Virus record (IMG/VR): IMGVR_UViG_3300049214_000112
Coordinates: 1-26,583 of that record
Source of the DNA: a virus
Strand: one strand, 5' to 3'
Length of the DNA: 26,583 nt
Each line of letters opens with the position of its first letter. Position 1 is the stretch's first letter. Positions 13,218 to 20,499 of this stretch are shown here, piece after piece. The position numbers and the translations under genes are program-made. The notes under the pieces are model-generated. The model ran no database searches and was not told the DNA's origin. It worked only from the letters and a program-made list of their open reading frames with translations.

Positions 13218-15022
13218 GGTTCCAGGCGGCGCCAGTAACGGCCGACCGGGCTGTTTACTGGGCGCCAGCCATTGGCTTTGAGGATATCGTTGACGCGCTT
13301 CTTGTGTTTCGATGATTGTTTATTGATCGGCATCTCGAACGCTTTGGTCAGAATGCGCGTGGACGTGATGTAGAGGTTCACGCCGGTCTTGACGTTCTGC
13401 TCCCAATTCGCATTGGCGAAGTCCAACACGGCCGCCGTCCAGGGGTCAGTGCCAAGGGGATCGCCGCCCCGCTCGTTACGCTGCGGCACGGTGTGATAAA
13501 TCGCGCCACTGCGGTACGCATGGACCGCCTCGGCGAACAATTGCTCGCGCTGCGCGAACAGCGCGGGCAAGTCGAACTTGCCGCACGGCACGCCCCAGCA
13601 CTGCGGCCCGATGCCCCGGTCGTAGAGCGCGTCGCGGGTTGTGGTCGCGAAGAGCGCCGTGCGCAAGTGATCCTCGGGCGGCAGGCGCGAACTATCCCGA
13701 TACACGTCGTTGCGGCTCGTGAGGCGCGCCACATACTCGCGCTGCTGGTGGGGGCTATATGGAACCGCCAACGGAAGCGCGACGAGCCAGCGGCCGCGCA
13801 CGGTGTTGCGGAACTCGGTTTCGTTGAAGCCGGCCATGAGCCACGCGAAGTGAGGACTGCCGAGCGCTTCGAGGGTCAATTCGGCGCCACGCTGGTCGGC
13901 GCCTTCGAGAACCAGCATATACGGGAATATGCACCCCGGTTCGTAGGCGCGCGCCACCAGCGCGATCAGGAAATTGCGCGCCACCGCTTGCGTGTAGGGC
14001 GTTTTCTCGACGCCACAAGCGTCCTGCAGCCAGTCGCCCAGGCGCGGCGTCTCGTCCCACACCAGGCCATCGAGCCACGACCGCAACGAATGCACGCGAT
14101 GCTGGCGCGCGTGATGCAACACACCGGTCCCCACAATCGAAAACGGGAGTTTCGGCAGGCGCAAGCGCTCTTGCATGACGACAGTGAGGTCCAAGGTGTC
14201 CCGATCCGTCCAGGGCTGCTCGCGGCCGTTGACCGGGTGCAAAACCCGCTCGGTGAAATCGTCGTAACTGATGCGCGTCGGATGCAGCGCCAAGAGGTGC
14301 GACACGTTCGCAATGGTCGGGTAGAGGTTCCCCCTGGCGTTCAAGGCAATCGCGGGATCGTCCCACATGCGCCTGCGCACTTCGGTCCACTGCGCGGGAT
14401 CGAACAACGGACTACGGATCGTCGCGGGCGTGACCAGCGGCGGCTTGAATTGCTCGGGCGTCGTCAAGCGCGGCGTCGCCCAGCGCGCGAGCGCGGCGCC
14501 GTTCCATGAGGCGTCCGAGGCGGCGGCGATGTTCCAGCCGGGAGGCTCGCCGCGCGTATCGACAATCCGCAGCCGCTGCACGTAGAGCTTTAAGTGTTCC
14601 ACAAGTTTCACATGGAACAGCCCGGCATTCGGCCACAACAGCACGTCGCGTTTCTTTAAAACTCGCCATTCGCTTTCGAGCACGCCTTCGGGACCGCCCG
14701 CCCAGGTGACGACCACATACGGCGGCAACAGTTCGCGCGCGGCGAGCGCGGCGCGCTCGTCATCGACGATCAGAACCGGCGCCTGCGGGCGCTTGCGCAA
14801 TTGCTCGTAGCCAAAGAGCGGGCGCGGCGCGGGGTAGGGTTTGAACTGCCAGCGCCCTTGCACCCAAGTCAGTTGCTCGCGGTGTTCGCCGTAGTACGCC
14901 ACCGCGAAAGCGTAGCCATAACGCACGCAGAAGGTCGCAGAGCCGTGCAAATAGTGATCGGGTACCGTAGGGGCGTCTGGCGGGATCTCCTCGTATACGC
15001 CTTCAGGGACGGTTTGGATCAC
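13214..15022 (-). CDS. TOPRIM-VapE-like fusion with degenerate active sites
   Basis: A 602-aa intact frame whose layout matches phage primase-helicase proteins with a TOPRIM part (about 80-170) and a virulence-associated E (VapE) superfamily 3-like ATPase part (about 290-510). VapE landmarks are readable: SWLDGLVWDETPRLGDWL, then VARAYEPGC, then MLVLEG. The catalytic positions, however, are replaced. TOPRIM VEGEKAA reads VDDERAA (86-92), DxD reads NAG (132-134), and GWDLADA reads GWNIAAA. Walker A GKS/T reads GAEL (379-382), the Walker B glutamate is A415, TTN reads TTT, and the NRRFW motif reads GPQCW (472-476). It is last in the replication operon, overlapping its neighbour by 4 nt. It is probably a non-catalytic replisome component; the family assignment is from motif spacing. 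Confidence 0.75.
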   Translation of the reverse strand: MIQTVPEGVYEEIPPDAPTVPDHYLHGSATFCVRYGYAFAVAYYGEHREQLTWVQGRWQFKPYPAPRPLFGYEQLRKRPQAPVLIVDDERAALAARELLPPYVVVTWAGGPEGVLESEWRVLKKRDVLLWPNAGLFHVKLVEHLKLYVQRLRIVDTRGEPPGWNIAAASDASWNGAALARWATPRLTTPEQFKPPLVTPATIRSPLFDPAQWTEVRRRMWDDPAIALNARGNLYPTIANVSHLLALHPTRISYDDFTERVLHPVNGREQPWTDRDTLDLTVVMQERLRLPKLPFSIVGTGVLHHARQHRVHSLRSWLDGLVWDETPRLGDWLQDACGVEKTPYTQAVARNFLIALVARAYEPGCIFPYMLVLEGADQRGAELTLEALGSPHFAWLMAGFNETEFRNTVRGRWLVALPLAVPYSPHQQREYVARLTSRNDVYRDSSRLPPEDHLRTALFATTTRDALYDRGIGPQCWGVPCGKFDLPALFAQREQLFAEAVHAYRSGAIYHTVPQRNERGGDPLGTDPWTAAVLDFANANWEQNVKTGVNLYITSTRILTKAFEMPINKQSSKHKKRVNDILKANGWRPVNSPVGRYWRRLEP

Positions 15023-15228
15023 ATTTGCGCTTCGATTCTAAAACCGCGGTAGCGAATCCCATCCGGATGGATCGAAATCCCGCGCGTGCCGACCGCTTGC
15101 TCGATCGCCTGGTATTGCGCTGCGGTCACGACGATGTGTTGCACCTCCGGCTTGTGGTGGCGATACCAGTCGGCGAGCACGTTCAGGTCGTCGAGCGTCT
15201 GGCGAATCGGCGACTTCGGCGCTGTCAT
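15019..15228 (-). CDS. Hypothetical small protein
   Basis: A 69-aa protein. The N-terminal helix TLDDLNVLADWYRHH is followed by a strand-helix (HIVVTAAQYQAIEQAVG) and a C-terminal strand pair (GIRYRGFRIEAQM). The pattern suggests a compact alpha/beta adaptor. No family is recognised. ATGA overlaps on both sides couple it to the neighbouring replication genes. Confidence 0.6.
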   Translation of the reverse strand: MTAPKSPIRQTLDDLNVLADWYRHHKPEVQHIVVTAAQYQAIEQAVGTRGISIHPDGIRYRGFRIEAQM

Positions 15229-15479
15229 CCCAAGATGTCCTTGATCGCGCGCTCGCGATCGGCCTGTGTTTTGCCAAGGCGGCGCTCGATCTCGGCGATC
15301 TCGCGCCGCGCGCGGGCGAGTTGCAGCCCGAGATTGCTCGCGGTGGTGCCGTAGTCAATCGCCTTGCCGACGAGATTGCCGACGCGCCGCTTCGCCTCCG
15401 ACCAGCAGTACAAATCCCACAACTCGGCGTCGGTCCAGTAGTGGTAGTCGCGCGCGCGTACATCGCCCGGATCGTTCAT
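15225..15479 (-). CDS. Hypothetical helical protein
   Basis: An 84-aa protein. The N-terminal part is rich in Asp, Tyr and Trp (YHYWTDAELWDLYCWSEAKRR in two blocks), followed by a likely coiled coil (QLARARREIAEIERRLG, then QADRERAIKDIL). I chose the ATG at 15479, which overlaps the nuclease stop as ATGA; an in-frame ATG three codons earlier is inside that gene. Function is unknown. Confidence 0.6.
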   Translation of the reverse strand: MNDPGDVRARDYHYWTDAELWDLYCWSEAKRRVGNLVGKAIDYGTTASNLGLQLARARREIAEIERRLGKTQADRERAIKDILG

Positions 15480-15850
15480 GCTTGCCACCCTCGCGCTTTC
15501 AGTAACTGCATGGTCAAGTCAATCGCGGTGCCGTTCGTGATGAGGCGTTGATTGAACGTGAGCACGCCCCAGCCCAAGATTTGCGCGGTGGCAAACTTGA
15601 TGTTGTCGCGCTCGATGCCCTCGACCGTCGCATGACCGCCCGTGACGATTTTTCGGCCCTTGACGTAGCGCACGATCAGCCCGTTGATCTCGACCGCCAC
15701 CCGATACGCGGCCCAACTGAAATCGAAGCGCCACAGCCGGCCGTGCGATTCGGCCGCGAACATGTGCTCGCGCACGGGTGTCGGCAGTCGCAGGGCGCGG
15801 CATTGCAACGCAAAGGCTTCCTCGCCGCCGCTCCTCGCCTTGCGCCTCAT
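15476..15850 (-). CDS. PD-(D/E)XK / Vsr-like endonuclease
   Basis: A 124-aa predicted DNA endonuclease of the restriction-endonuclease fold, similar in layout to DUF559 or Vsr-like phage nucleases. Likely active-site residues are E29 (REHMF), D43 (RFDFSW), E54 (VAVEING) and D82 with K85 (RDNIK). The C-terminal WGVLTFN strand is typical. It may resolve or nick phage replication or recombination intermediates, or attack non-phage DNA. The ATG at 15850 gives an ATGA overlap with the helicase stop. The 47 upstream in-frame residues are Arg-rich shadow sequence and were excluded. Confidence 0.75.
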   Translation of the reverse strand: MRRKARSGGEEAFALQCRALRLPTPVREHMFAAESHGRLWRFDFSWAAYRVAVEINGLIVRYVKGRKIVTGGHATVEGIERDNIKFATAQILGWGVLTFNQRLITNGTAIDLTMQLLKARGWQA

Positions 15851-16800
15851 CGAAACGCGTCCTCGGGCAAGTAACGGGCTGGGGCGCCCATGTGTTGTTC
15901 GCGGTGGTATTGCTGCCAGCCGCGATGGAACCAGCCTTCGCAGTCGCCCAAGCCCCCCGTAAAGTGACGCTGCTTGCGCACGCTCACGCACATCGGTGTC
16001 ACCTCCGCGCTCAGGCCATACGCTTGCCGATTCGGGTCGCGCCGCACGAACAGCACATTGTCGGCGATGCCGCCGATCTCGCGCGCGCCGGCCACGTCGT
16101 TCAAGTCGAGTTCCTGGTCGGAGCGCAGGAGCTTGCGCGGGTGCGCGACCAAGTGGATGTGGATCTGCGCGGCGCGCGCCGTCGTCGCCACGAGGTTCGC
16201 GAATTTGCGTTGCCCCTCGGTGTCGTCGTTGCGGACATCAAGGCACATCAACGAATCGAGCACGAAGTGGCGAATCTTTTCGGCGGCGAGCTGGCGCACG
16301 ATACCTAAGAGCTGCAAGTGCTCAGCGATCCCGATGACGCCCCAGAGTCGAAACCGTTTTGCATACGCGTCGATGAACCATTGCACGTGGTTCGGGGTGG
16401 GATTCGGGGTACCGGCGGCGGTGGCGGCGAGCCGGTAGATGATGCGGCGCGGATCTTCTTCGAGGCTCGCGAGAAACACCGACGAGCCGCTCGCCAAAAT
16501 CTGACACACCTGTTGCCGCAGCAGCGTCGTCTTGCCCGAGCCGGGAAAGCCGCTCCAGATGGTCACGCCGCCGGGGTAGAAGCGCAGCAGCTTGCCCTCG
16601 GGGTCGAACGGGGCGGTCGCGAAACTCGCCTCGAAGGCGCGGTAGTGCTTGACGACTTCGTGCCCGTCGAGTTGTTCGAGATCGACGAGCACCTCATGCG
16701 GTTCGCGATTGAACTCCGGGAGCGCGCCCTGCGTGATCAGCATTTCGCCGATGCGGCGCGCGCGGTGCGCCTCAATCTTGGTCAGGTCAGCGGCGCGCAT
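15847..16800 (-). CDS. DnaB/gp4-like replicative helicase (RecA-fold)
   Basis: A 317-aa hexameric-helicase-type ATPase, shorter than bacterial DnaB because it has only a brief N-terminal segment before the motor. Walker A is GFPGSGKTT (84-92), with an intact lysine. Walker B is HFVLDSL (178-184). The DNA-binding H4 region is HIHLVAHPRK (214-223), and VAGAREIGGIADNVLFVRRD (about 236-255) matches the segment that ends in the sensor and arginine-finger region. The ATG at 16800 has GGAGG at 6 nt and overlaps the zinc-protein gene by 14 nt. It is expected to unwind the phage fork, with the CHC2 zinc protein next to it supplying a primase-like module. Confidence 0.88.
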   Translation of the reverse strand: MRAADLTKIEAHRARRIGEMLITQGALPEFNREPHEVLVDLEQLDGHEVVKHYRAFEASFATAPFDPEGKLLRFYPGGVTIWSGFPGSGKTTLLRQQVCQILASGSSVFLASLEEDPRRIIYRLAATAAGTPNPTPNHVQWFIDAYAKRFRLWGVIGIAEHLQLLGIVRQLAAEKIRHFVLDSLMCLDVRNDDTEGQRKFANLVATTARAAQIHIHLVAHPRKLLRSDQELDLNDVAGAREIGGIADNVLFVRRDPNRQAYGLSAEVTPMCVSVRKQRHFTGGLGDCEGWFHRGWQQYHREQHMGAPARYLPEDAFR

Positions 16801-17221
16801 GCGTGACCTCCAAGGCGCTCGCGATGCGACCGGCCGCGACTCCGACGCGCGCCAGAGTTGCGGCCGACAGCGCATGAGCCTCCGCGATATCGGCCGCCGC
16901 GATTGCGAGCAGCGCCGACTCGTCCGCCAAGCACTGCAGCGCGAGGGCGGGGCTGAACGGCTGACGCACCGGGGGCAGCGCCCCTTGGGCGCGCAGCGCC
17001 TGCGGGCAGACATCGCGAAAGGTGAGGCCCAACGCGTCCAGGATGGCTTCCGTATCGCAACCGGCAAAACAGTGCAGCAGGATGCGCTCGTCGGGCAGCA
17101 GCTTGATCGCGAGCGAGGGCGTGCGGTCGGCGTGCGCGGGACAACACGCCGTGTACGCGTCGTGGTCGGCTGATGAGCGCCGCACCCGCGTCAGGCGGCC
17201 GAGCAAGTGTTCTAGTCCCAT
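16787..17221 (-). CDS. CHC2-type zinc-finger protein, primase-like
   Basis: A 144-aa protein with the DnaG-type zinc-binding module: C27-x2-H30 (CCPAH) and C51-x3-C55 (LHCFAGCD), followed by the usual ILDALGLTFRDV helix. In primases this domain reads the single-stranded template. Here it is a separate gene with an alanine-rich helical C-terminus and no catalytic TOPRIM domain. It overlaps the initiator gene before it and the helicase after it, pointing to a split primase-helicase. Its ATG has no clear ribosome-binding site, so coupling is likely. Confidence 0.85.
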   Translation of the reverse strand: MGLEHLLGRLTRVRRSSADHDAYTACCPAHADRTPSLAIKLLPDERILLHCFAGCDTEAILDALGLTFRDVCPQALRAQGALPPVRQPFSPALALQCLADESALLAIAAADIAEAHALSAATLARVGVAAGRIASALEVTHARR

Positions 17222-17859
17222 TGCCGCACCGTCGCGCGCTTTTTGGGGTAACCAAACTGTTCCGCGTGCCCGACCCAGGCCGTGAAGGCTTGGCGCCAGT
17301 TCTTGAAGCGCGAACCGCGCGCTTCATGGTGGGCGCGAAACTGCGCGAACATTTGTTCCGGGTCGCAATCCGCAAACCGCGCGGTGGCTTGAGCCGCGAG
17401 GTCGGAAGTTAAGGCGAAGTCCGCTGGAAATTCACACTCTGCACTCACGCGTTTCTTCTCTTTCTTTTCTCCTCTTATCTTATCTAGGGCGTTACTCGGC
17501 CGTTTCGGCGCCGTTACAACGCCGTTACAGGTGCGTTTCTGACGCAGTTTGCGAACACGTTCGGCCGACGAATCGGAGGGTTTTTGGCGGCTGCTCCATT
17601 TGCGCGGTTGCCAGTCCGCGTCGATCAACCCGCTTTCCACGAGTCGTCGTTTCGCCTCGCTTGCGGCGGCCACGTCAAGACCCAAGGAGCGGGCAATCGA
17701 ACGCTCGCGCAGTTGTTCGTTGCCGTACTCGCCATCGAGCGTGCCATTGCACTTCAGGCACAGCACGAGGATAAAATGGCGCTGATCGTCGAAGCTCAAG
17801 ATTTGCACCTTGGGATCGGTCGCAAATTCACCATAAAGCCGGAACCAGGGCAGCGACAC
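17212..17859 (-). CDS. O-like replication initiator/helicase loader
   Basis: A 215-aa protein. The first 90 residues (MSLPWFRLYGEFATDPKVQI, then a winged-helix-like region ending SGLIDADWQPRKW) match the N-terminal signature of phage replication proteins that I recall as O/DnaT-like initiators. A basic linker rich in K, R and S (90-145) follows. The C-terminal domain (ALTSDLAAQATARFADCD, then FRAHHEARGSRFKNWRQAF) resembles the DnaT-type ssDNA/helicase-contact domain. It probably brings the helicase to the origin. The start is GTG at 17859, with a 6-nt gap after the DGQHR gene and only a weak GAAG site. Confidence 0.8.
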   Translation of the reverse strand: MSLPWFRLYGEFATDPKVQILSFDDQRHFILVLCLKCNGTLDGEYGNEQLRERSIARSLGLDVAAASEAKRRLVESGLIDADWQPRKWSSRQKPSDSSAERVRKLRQKRTCNGVVTAPKRPSNALDKIRGEKKEKKRVSAECEFPADFALTSDLAAQATARFADCDPEQMFAQFRAHHEARGSRFKNWRQAFTAWVGHAEQFGYPKKRATVRQWD

Positions 17860-17865
17860 AGTGCT

Positions 17866-18726
17866 TCACAGCACCACGAGCTTCGCGGGCGTCTTCGGCG
17901 TCACGGTGACCACTTGCGGGCTCGCCTTGCGATTGCCCCGGCGGCGCCAGTTCCACCCTAAGACCACCATCTTCATGCGGGTCTCGACCGGGTGACGATG
18001 CACGCGCGAGGTCTTGGCGAGGAACATCGAGCGCAGGATGTACTCGACATCGTCGCGCTCGATGTGCTCGCCGGTGAACAAATTGCGCATGAACTCCTCG
18101 GCCTTGAGCGCATCTTTGCGCTGAAACACCTCGTAGAGCGCGGTGCCCATGGCAAGTGATACGGGCCGAGTTTCTTTGGGGTAGCCGGCGAGCATCTCGC
18201 AGCAATGCCAGAGGCTCGGATGCTCATCGACGTAGGCGAGAATATCGGTGTTGCTGATCTTGGCTCGGCCGCCGAAGAGGCCACTCTCCAGGCGATGACA
18301 CCAAGGCACCGCCGAGCCCACGGACTTGACGAGATAGGTTGGTCGCTCGACGTGATTCAAGGCGAGCGCATCGGACCCCGTGCGCACCGCTCCGGTGTCC
18401 ATGGTCTTGAACGCCTTCGAGCTGATGCCGTAGATCACGAGGGTGCGAAACGGCATCCCGGCCTCGATGCAGGCGAGCAAGCGATGCTGGCCGTCGAGCA
18501 CTTCCTCGTTCTCGCTGATGACGATGCCCTGGCCGTTGACTTGCCAGTTACCGCTCAAGATCTCGCGCGCCAAGAAGTCCACGTGGCTGCGGCGCACCGG
18601 ACGGTTGTGCTTGTTGGCTTTCAGCCACTGACTCGCCACTTCCGGCGTGATCGTGACCGCCTCGATGACGAGGTTCTTCTCGCCCGCGATCTTGATCGCG
18701 TTCTGCAGTTTGACGACCGCGTTCAT
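17866..18726 (-). CDS. ParB-like DGQHR-motif protein
   Basis: A 286-aa protein. DGQHRL at residues 78-83, preceded by NGQGIVISENEEVL, is the signature motif of the ParB/sulfiredoxin-like nuclease or nucleotide-binding fold found in many phage proteins of this length. The N-terminal TPEVASQWLKANKHNRPVRR is also typical of that family. The remainder is helical and may carry HTH-like segments. Possible roles are DNA binding or host-takeover nuclease activity; none is established for this subgroup. Its ATG overlaps the stop of the HTH gene as ATGA. It is early in the replication operon. Confidence 0.75.
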   Translation of the reverse strand: MNAVVKLQNAIKIAGEKNLVIEAVTITPEVASQWLKANKHNRPVRRSHVDFLAREILSGNWQVNGQGIVISENEEVLDGQHRLLACIEAGMPFRTLVIYGISSKAFKTMDTGAVRTGSDALALNHVERPTYLVKSVGSAVPWCHRLESGLFGGRAKISNTDILAYVDEHPSLWHCCEMLAGYPKETRPVSLAMGTALYEVFQRKDALKAEEFMRNLFTGEHIERDDVEYILRSMFLAKTSRVHRHPVETRMKMVVLGWNWRRRGNRKASPQVVTVTPKTPAKLVVL

Positions 18727-18923
18727 AGCGATTGCAACCAGTAGCGCCCGATGCGCTTACCCGTGCTGGTGCGGACCATGTCGCCGCGCACTTGAAAGCC
18801 TTGTTCGCGCAGCTCATGAATGCGCGCAGCTAAGCGATTACAGCCGAAAAGATGGAGCGCGGATAGCCCAGTGAGCGTCTTGCCGCGTTTGAGGAATTCG
18901 AGGATGCGTGCGCGTTGGGTCAT
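18723..18923 (-). CDS. Small winged-HTH-like protein
   Basis: A 66-aa protein: MTQRARILEFLKRGKTLTGL, then SALHLFGCNRLAARIHELRE, then a wing-like hairpin (QVRGDMVRTSTGKRIGRY). I recognise the pattern of small phage HTH domains that pair 'ILxxLKxGxxLT' with 'RLxARIxELRxxG'. It is probably a regulator or part of the initiation complex. The ATG at 18923 was chosen because upstream in-frame residues run through the non-coding gap. Confidence 0.75.
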   Translation of the reverse strand: MTQRARILEFLKRGKTLTGLSALHLFGCNRLAARIHELREQGFQVRGDMVRTSTGKRIGRYWLQSL

Positions 18924-18973
18924 GATTTTCACCCACTTTGGTCGAGTTGTGTGCGGTAGCGAACATTGCGGCC

Positions 18974-18990
18974 TTTCGCATTGTGCGAAA
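18974..18990. repeat. Inverted repeat between the Cro-like and HTH genes
   Basis: TTTCGCA-TTG-TGCGAAA, a 7-bp perfect dyad in the 83-nt gap behind the Cro-like gene. There is no T-run on the minus strand, so it is an operator or processing hairpin candidate rather than a terminator. Confidence 0.4.
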
Positions 18991-19006
18991 CTTGTAGAGT
19001 CAGCTT

Positions 19007-19219
19007 TTAGGCCGCTTGGGGCGGCCAGATGTCGGGGCGCAGCTCTGCCAAGGTCAACCGCCCAGCGGAAGCGCGCACCAGTCGATGGCACAACCGGGTC
19101 GAAGGAGTGCGATGCTGCGCTTTGAGCTGCGCCAAGTAGTTTTCAGTGGTGCCGGCGCGTTTCGCGAGATCGCGGCGCTCGGCGAGCGACAAGCTGTTGA
19201 GATAGGCCTTGAGCTTCAT
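19007..19219 (-). CDS. Cro-like regulator (YdaS/HTH type)
   Basis: A 70-aa protein, MKLKAYLNSLSLAERRDLAK followed by RAGTTENYLAQLKAQHRTPS. This is a lambda-Cro/YdaS-type helix-turn-helix in which the second and third helices are RRDLAKRAGTTENYLAQL. It is the first gene of the leftward replication operon and is divergent from the CI-like gene, the position of Cro in temperate phages. The ATG at 19219 lies at the predicted transcription start of the leftward promoter and lacks a Shine-Dalgarno sequence, so the message may be leaderless. A 12-residue upstream extension covers the promoter and was excluded. Confidence 0.82.
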   Translation of the reverse strand: MKLKAYLNSLSLAERRDLAKRAGTTENYLAQLKAQHRTPSTRLCHRLVRASAGRLTLAELRPDIWPPQAA

Positions 19220-19225
19220 GACTCG

Positions 19226-19255
19226 AACATCGCAGGTTGCTAAGTTCCTTGTCAA
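19226..19255 (-). promoter_or_regulatory. Leftward early promoter (P-cro-like)
   Basis: A perfect TTGACA -35 (19255-19250) with an 18-nt spacer to GATGTT (19231-19226). Transcription would start near the ATG at 19219. The spacer contains TTAGCAACCTGCG, which shares TTAGCAAC and TGC with the dyad at 19280-19294. Confidence 0.5.
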
Positions 19256-19273
19256 TCTCGAACACCGCTGGAA

Positions 19274-19302
19274 TTGACTTTAGCAACGTGCTAATGTGTG
19301 CT
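19274..19302 (+). promoter_or_regulatory. Repressor promoter and operator dyad
   Basis: TTGACT at 19274-19279 is a near-consensus -35. The spacer (19280-19294) is a perfect dyad TTAGCA-ACG-TGCTAA, expected to bind CI or Cro-like protein. The -10 region (TGTGCT at 19297-19302) is weak, as is common for regulated repressor promoters. Confidence 0.5.
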
Positions 19303-19313
19303 ACGATGTACCA

Positions 19314-20009
19314 ATGAGTACCGGAATGGACCTTCAAGAAATTCATTTGCGCAATCTCGAAACCCTCATTGCCGAGGTGGGGACGAAAAAGGCCCTAGCC
19401 AAGCGGGCCAATGCCAGTTACAACTTCATCTGCCAGGTGCATTCGGCCAAGCGCATCGCCAAGGGCGACGCGCGGGGGCTGCGGCGTCTAGGCCCAGAAG
19501 TATGTCGTAAGCTCGAACTGGCGCAGGGGAAGCCATTCGGGTGGATGGATCAAATGCATGATGAGCCGGTCGGCGGCGTTCGTGCGGTGTCTTCGCGCAG
19601 TGTTCCGATCCTGTCATGGGCGGAATGCGCGCGAGTGAAGCTAATGGACGCGCGCGAGTTACTCGAAAAAGAAGCAACGATTTACGTGGGCAATCACATC
19701 ATTGGCCGGCTGTTCTCGCTCATCGTACGCGGGGACTCGATGGTCGATCCGTCGGGGCCCGTGAGCTTTCCCGACGGCTCGAAACTGGTGGTCAACGCCG
19801 ATGCCAACGCGCAGCCCGGCGACTTCGTGATCGTGCAAATGCCGAACGCGCCGGAGGCGGTCTTCAAGCAGCTCGTGCACGACGGTTTGCATCCTTACTT
19901 GAAGCCCTTAAACCCGCGCTATCCGCTCGCTCACATGCCCGAGGGCGGCGAAATCGTAGGGGTCGTGATCAGCGTGCAAATCGACATTCCGACCCGTCTA
20001 TTGCGCTAA
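19314..20009 (+). CDS. CI-like repressor with S24 autopeptidase domain
   Basis: A 231-aa lysogeny repressor. The N-terminal helical domain (about 10-65) contains TKKALAKRANASYNFICQVH, readable as an HTH. The C-terminal LexA/S24 domain has the nucleophile S142 in VRGDSMVDPSG and the partner K185 in EAVFKQL, so RecA-stimulated self-cleavage is expected. I do not see a clear Ala-Gly cleavage site in the linker (80-110). It should repress the divergent Cro-like operon through the TTAGCA dyads. The ATG at 19314 lacks a Shine-Dalgarno sequence and lies 11 nt after the -10 region, so the message may be leaderless or short-leadered; an ATG at 19326 is an alternative. Confidence 0.88.
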   Translation: MSTGMDLQEIHLRNLETLIAEVGTKKALAKRANASYNFICQVHSAKRIAKGDARGLRRLGPEVCRKLELAQGKPFGWMDQMHDEPVGGVRAVSSRSVPILSWAECARVKLMDARELLEKEATIYVGNHIIGRLFSLIVRGDSMVDPSGPVSFPDGSKLVVNADANAQPGDFVIVQMPNAPEAVFKQLVHDGLHPYLKPLNPRYPLAHMPEGGEIVGVVISVQIDIPTRLLR

Positions 20010-20053
20010 TAGCGCGTCCCTCGCGGCGCAATAAGTTGCGCAACATGGTTCTG

Positions 20054-20075
20054 TTTGCGACGCCTCGGTCGCAAA
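20054..20075 (+). terminator. Terminator-like hairpin after the repressor
   Basis: TTTGCGAC pairs perfectly with GTCGCAAA around a 6-nt loop. A run of six T begins 6 nt later, at 20082. The spacing is longer than in a standard intrinsic terminator, so termination may be weak. The same 218-nt gap holds the 10-bp palindrome GTTGCGCAAC near 20035 and AT-rich sequence around 20100 that could include a promoter for the following genes. Confidence 0.4.
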
Positions 20076-20227
20076 TTGAACTTTTTTGTCACACGCCTGA
20101 AAAATATTTTTGCGCATTGCTAAGTCGCGAGCCCGGCTGAAAAAACTGTCCGCCGCTGGCCTACCGCATCCGGCGCAATACCGCTGCGAGCGCAATCACC
20201 GCTAGCCAAATGGTTTAGCTGTGTGCG

Positions 20228-20491
20228 ATGTTCCGCGCCCAGATGTTCACCGTCACCCTCCCCGTCGCGACCCCTCGCCAACGCGCACCGCTCTGGTTCG
20301 TGTTCGAACTCGATCGCCAGCCGTGCGAGGAGGAACTGCCGGCCATCGCGCGCATCGACGTGTATGAGACCGATCCGCGCGGCGCCGACGCGCGGATCTA
20401 CGTCGAAGGCCTGGAACCCCGTCGCTTTCCCCTCGCCCTGCACCGCGAGATCGCGCAGTGCCTGCTTGCCCGTCTCTACCCCAGCCCCTAG
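20228..20491 (+). CDS. Hypothetical protein
   Basis: An 87-aa protein with alternating strands (MFTVTLPVATP, APLWFVFELDR, ARIDVYETDPRGADARIYVE) and a C-terminal helix (ALHREIAQCLLARLY). No family is recognised. No ribosome-binding site is obvious before the ATG at 20228 or the internal ATG at 20243. The next gene follows after 8 nt, so it probably opens the right-hand operon. Confidence 0.55.
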   Translation: MFRAQMFTVTLPVATPRQRAPLWFVFELDRQPCEEELPAIARIDVYETDPRGADARIYVEGLEPRRFPLALHREIAQCLLARLYPSP

Positions 20492-20499
20492 GAGAACCC

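Noticed and set aside
13316-14509. 397-codon open frame on the plus strand
   Set aside because: It is entirely antisense to the TOPRIM-VapE gene, has Arg/His/Gln-biased composition and no ribosome-binding site. It is a shadow of a G+C-rich gene.
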